From the NCBI RefSeq assembly GCF_024433635.1, contig NZ_WNJZ01000018.1, forward strand, positions 1 through 55,239: a stretch of 55,239 bases of DNA, in the 5' to 3' direction. Source of the stretch: Ruminococcus sp. zg-924 (GTDB lineage: Bacteria; Bacillota; Clostridia; Oscillospirales; Acutalibacteraceae). This document shows, one piece after another, positions 52,658 to 55,239 of this stretch (positions are counted from its first letter, which is position 1; every line of letters begins with the position of its first letter). The notes beneath the pieces are model-generated. The model was not told the DNA's origin. It made no database searches and saw only the letters and a list, made by a program, of their open reading frames with translations. Made by a program: the position numbers and the translations under genes.

Positions 52658-53663
52658 GTTTTATCACCTCAAAGCCTGCCGCCCTTATAAGGCGGTTATA
52701 CACTGCAAGACCTACTCCGTCAAGACGGGGACAACGGGCGTACGCAAGCTCTATTCCTGCCTTGTCAACACTTCTCAGCACAGAGAAAAGATTTTTCGCC
52801 TGTGCCGACTGATCATTTTTAGCACCGAGAGAGAAAAACGGAACGCTGAGCTTTTCAGCGTCCTCATCAAAGCAAATTGCCCCTACTCCCTGTTGCTTTT
52901 TTGAGTTGACATAACGAATATACTGCTCGTCACCGGCCTTTACAATAATTACTCTTGCCTTTGGCGCATAATGCTTGTATTTCATTCCCGGACTTGCCGC
53001 CTTTTGCCCTTCCTTAAGCTTTTCGGTAACAGCAGGGTCAAGCTCTATTTTTCCGATAACGCTCTCTATCTCGTCAACGGTTACTCCGCCAGGCCTTAAA
53101 AGTCTTGGCGGATCGCTGACAAGCGACAGTACCGTTGATTCAAGCCCTACCTCACAGCTTCCGCCGTCTAAGATAGCGTCAACCCTGCCGTTCATATCGT
53201 CAACAACGTGCTTAAGCATAGTCGGGCTCGGACTGCCGGATAAATTCGCCGAGGGCGCAGCAATAAGCGTGCCGCTGAGGAGAATGAGCGTTTCGGCAAG
53301 CGGATGTGACGGATAACGCACGGCAACCGTGTCGAGTCCTGCACTGACCTCATCGGGAACTGCGTCCGATTTTGGCAGGACCATTGTAAGCGGTCCAGGC
53401 CAAAAAGCCTTGGCAAGCTCTAACGCTTTTTCCGGAATTTCACTTACAACCCTCTTCAAATCCTGAATTGCACCGATATGAACAATCAGCGGATTATCCA
53501 TTGGTCTGCCCTTCGCTTTGAATATGTTGGCAACTGCCTGCTTGTTGAATGCGTCTGCGCCCAAGCCATATACCGTTTCTGTCGGCATTACAACCAATCC
53601 GCCGCTTTTAATTATTCTTGCCGCATCTGCAACATTTTCCTGAGATAATAGTTTTGTTTCCAT
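52650..53663 (-). CDS. Threonylcarbamoyl-AMP synthase (Sua5-type TsaC)
   Basis: 337 residues, the long Sua5 form (TsaC domain plus C-terminal Sua5 domain). GGLVVMPTETVYGLGADA, IFKAKGRPMDNPL, APSANLSGSPSPT and LLRPGGVT are the family motifs, and the linker ASPGMKYKHYAP leads to the C-terminal domain. It makes the threonylcarbamoyl donor for t6A37 in tRNAs reading ANN codons. It lies after prfA, as often in Firmicutes. The SD is weak. Confidence 0.94.
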   Translation of the reverse strand: METKLLSQENVADAARIIKSGGLVVMPTETVYGLGADAFNKQAVANIFKAKGRPMDNPLIVHIGAIQDLKRVVSEIPEKALELAKAFWPGPLTMVLPKSDAVPDEVSAGLDTVAVRYPSHPLAETLILLSGTLIAAPSANLSGSPSPTMLKHVVDDMNGRVDAILDGGSCEVGLESTVLSLVSDPPRLLRPGGVTVDEIESVIGKIELDPAVTEKLKEGQKAASPGMKYKHYAPKARVIIVKAGDEQYIRYVNSKKQQGVGAICFDEDAEKLSVPFFSLGAKNDQSAQAKNLFSVLRSVDKAGIELAYARCPRLDGVGLAVYNRLIRAAGFEVIKLA

Positions 53664-53733
53664 ATTATTACTTTCTTTCGGATTGATAAAATCTATTTAA
53701 TCAAAAATTATTAAACTATATATTAAGTTATTC

Positions 53734-54804
53734 TTAACTTTCTTCGTTAAGCTGCTGCGCTCTTGCGGCGGCAATTAACGGGTCAATTACATCATCAAGG
53801 TTTCCGTTTAAAATATCGTCTATTTTATAAAGCGTAAGACCTATCCTGTGGTCGGTAACTCTACCCTGCGGATAGTTATAGGTTCTTATTCTCTCGCTTC
53901 TGTCGCCTGTACCAACCTGATTTTTTCTTTCCTGAGCCACCTCATCGTGCTGCTGCTGTTGTTTTGCCTGCAAAAGTCTGGATTTAAGCACCTTCATAGC
54001 CTTATCCTTATTCTTGTACTGGCTTCTCTCGTCCTGACATTCAACAACAACGCCTGTCGGCAGATGAGTAATTCTGATTGCAGACTCGGTCTTGTTTATG
54101 TGCTGACCGCCCGCACCGCTGCTGCGGAATGTGTCAATCTGCAAATCCGCCGGATTTATCTCTACCTCAACATCCTCAGCCTCAGGTAAAACGGCAACAG
54201 TAACCGTAGATGTGTGGATTCTGCCCTGCGACTCCGTTTCCGGCACACGCTGAACACGGTGAACGCCGCTTTCAAACTTGAGCCGTGAAAATGCACCTGA
54301 GCCATTTATCATAAAGCTTATTTCCTTGTAGCCGCCAAGCTCGGTTTCATTGGCGTTTAAAAGCTCTGTCTTGAAGCCCCTTTTCTCGGCATACATAGTG
54401 TACATTCTGTAAAGCACACCGCAAAACAGCGCCGCCTCCTCGCCGCCTGCACCTCCTCTTATCTCAACAATTACGTTGCGTTCATCGTTTGGGTCCTTAG
54501 GCAGCATCAACACCTTAAGCTCCTCCGAAAGCTCCGCCTTTTCGTTTCGTGCTTCGTCAAGCTCCATTGCAGCTATCTCCTTAAGTTCAGGCTCTATTCC
54601 GGATTCATTTAAAATTGCAAGAGCCTCCTCCTCTTTTTGGAGGGCTGTCTTGTACTCTCCGTATTTTAGTGCAACAGGCTCAATCTCCTTTAGCTCACGC
54701 ATAACCTTGCCGTACTCATCGGGATTAGCGGCAACTGACGGGTCATAGAGCCTTATGTTAAGCTCGTTATATCTTTTTTCAAATATGTCAAGCCGATTAA
54801 ACAA
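53734..54804 (-). CDS. prfA: Peptide chain release factor 1
   Basis: 356 residues. The stop-codon-reading tripeptide is in RVPETES (PxT-type) and the catalytic GGQ is in SSGAGGQHINK. It recognises UAA and UAG and releases the polypeptide. The start is TTG with GGTGGA 6 bases upstream, giving the typical MFNRLDIFEKRYNEL start. It lies 2 bases after the DUF951 gene. Confidence 0.96.
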   Translation of the reverse strand: MFNRLDIFEKRYNELNIRLYDPSVAANPDEYGKVMRELKEIEPVALKYGEYKTALQKEEEALAILNESGIEPELKEIAAMELDEARNEKAELSEELKVLMLPKDPNDERNVIVEIRGGAGGEEAALFCGVLYRMYTMYAEKRGFKTELLNANETELGGYKEISFMINGSGAFSRLKFESGVHRVQRVPETESQGRIHTSTVTVAVLPEAEDVEVEINPADLQIDTFRSSGAGGQHINKTESAIRITHLPTGVVVECQDERSQYKNKDKAMKVLKSRLLQAKQQQQHDEVAQERKNQVGTGDRSERIRTYNYPQGRVTDHRIGLTLYKIDDILNGNLDDVIDPLIAAARAQQLNEES

Positions 54805-54806
54805 AA

Positions 54807-55016
54807 TTATTCCACCTTTGACGTATTTTCGTTATCTTCGTTTCTGATTATTTTTTTCACGTTTTTTTCTGCCTTAGCTCGGGGAATCATAATTTTATGA
54901 CCGCATTTTTGACATTCAAGCCGAAAATCCATTCCCACACGCAAAACATTGAACATATTGCACGAGCATGGGTGCGGCTTTTTCATTTGCAGCACATCGC
55001 CAACCCTTATATCCAC
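54807..55016 (-). CDS. DUF951 domain protein
   Basis: 69 residues. DVLQMKKPHPCSC, the GMDFRLECQKCGHK pair and IPRAK match DUF951, a small family of Firmicutes with a Cys4-type zinc site. Its function is unknown. The start is GTG with AGGAGG 7 bases upstream. It is the first gene of the prfA-side operon, and its promoter is consensus-like. Confidence 0.88.
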   Translation of the reverse strand: MDIRVGDVLQMKKPHPCSCNMFNVLRVGMDFRLECQKCGHKIMIPRAKAEKNVKKIIRNEDNENTSKVE

Positions 55017-55054
55017 TGCTTTCCCTCCTGTTGCAGAATTTTCCTATAAAGTTA

Positions 55055-55083
55055 ATTATATCATTTTCTTTTAATTATTACAA
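55055..55083 (-). promoter_or_regulatory. Promoter of the DUF951-prfA operon
   Basis: Minus strand TTGTAA (55083-55078), 17 bases, TATAAT (55060-55055), about 40 bases before the GTG start. Confidence 0.72.
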
Positions 55084-55140
55084 CTTTTCGGAAAATTAAT
55101 TGAAATAATTGATCTGCGTTGTAAATAGATGTGACCCAAT

Positions 55141-55169
55141 TTGGTAAAAAAATAAACTAACGATATGGT
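55141..55169 (+). promoter_or_regulatory. Possible plus-strand promoter at the right edge
   Basis: TTGGTA (55141-55146), 17 bases, TATGGT (55164-55169). The boxes are weak. A start from it would fall at the base of the long inverted repeat beyond. No other feature was seen between 55084 and 55140. Confidence 0.3.
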
Positions 55170-55172
55170 ATA

Positions 55173-55231
55173 GTGTTTTTGCTTGCCTTTGGAGTGGAGC
55201 GTAGCGTAACGGAAAAGGCAAGCAAAAACAC
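55173..55231. repeat. Long inverted repeat near the right edge
   Basis: Arms of 18 bases (GTGTTTTTGCTTGCCTTT at 55173-55190 and its exact complement at 55214-55231) enclose a 23-base loop. No T-run follows on either strand, and no ORF covers it. It could be the end of a mobile element or a structured RNA; the window stops 8 bases past the arm. Confidence 0.6.
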
Positions 55232-55239
55232 AGCGGTTC

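Noticed and set aside
55173-55231. Factor-independent terminator at the right edge
   Set aside because: The stem has no T-run after it on either strand, so the form does not fit.
1-55239. CRISPR arrays, tRNA or rRNA genes
   Set aside because: No spaced direct repeats were noticed, and the intergenic gaps read here show no cloverleaf or rRNA-like sequence; short gaps leave little room for them.

Overview
The window looks like a chromosome segment of a low-GC Gram-positive anaerobe of class Clostridia, most likely an Oscillospiraceae/Ruminococcaceae-type gut bacterium. The reasons are the sepF-ylmH-divIVA cell-division cluster, a DUF951 protein, the TIGR03960/TIGR03936 radical-SAM pair next to a SpoIVFB-like site-2 protease, a full-length Sua5/TsaC, and strong Shine-Dalgarno sequences before almost every gene. 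TTG start codons are unusually frequent. The genus is inference only. No rRNA, tRNA or CRISPR array was seen, and no gene-free stretch exceeds about 230 bases.

Left edge (1-6919): the end of an IS3-family element (inverted repeat plus the first codons of orfA) abuts a six-gene minus-strand operon with its own consensus-like promoter at 6891-6919. In transcription order it encodes an atypical SDR epimerase, a TIM-barrel sugar isomerase, a soluble GT2, a large polytopic glycosyltransferase, a FAD oxidoreductase with an unusual four-cysteine segment, and a membrane GT2. It looks like an accessory surface-glycan or glycolipid pathway and is the best candidate here for something undescribed.

6916-9373 is a polar amino-acid ABC importer (lipoprotein, permease, ATPase). 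9476-17370 is a proteostasis block (tig, clpP, clpX, lon, ysxC) followed by lysA. 17389-19674 is thrC with a phosphoesterase. 19661-36885 is a long minus-strand housekeeping run: miaB, ylbF, mutS, mutL, miaA, an HlyD-like protein, yggS, sepF, ylmH, divIVA, lspA, rluD, rplS (own promoter, L19-type leader and terminator), lepB, ylqF, rnhB, yraN and an M19 dipeptidase.

36957-37729 is a self-contained TetR regulator with a perfect operator. 37751-42976 is a minus-strand run headed by a small SpoIVFA-like membrane protein and an M50 protease, followed by two radical-SAM-associated genes, a HAD phosphatase and a lipoprotein hydrolase; a sigma-E-like promoter lies upstream. 42979-44982 holds MATE and VanZ genes. 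45032-49987 is the main plus-strand operon: COG2426 membrane protein, two HI0933/COG2509 flavoproteins, a WYL regulator and a small membrane protein. 49997-55083 is a minus-strand run of DUF951, prfA, tsaC, coaE, a lytic transglycosylase and an M18 aminopeptidase. The right edge holds an 18-bp perfect inverted repeat that runs close to the window end.

Start codons were reassigned wherever a good Shine-Dalgarno sequence decided between candidates. Promoters, operators and terminators were found by eye and are predictions.
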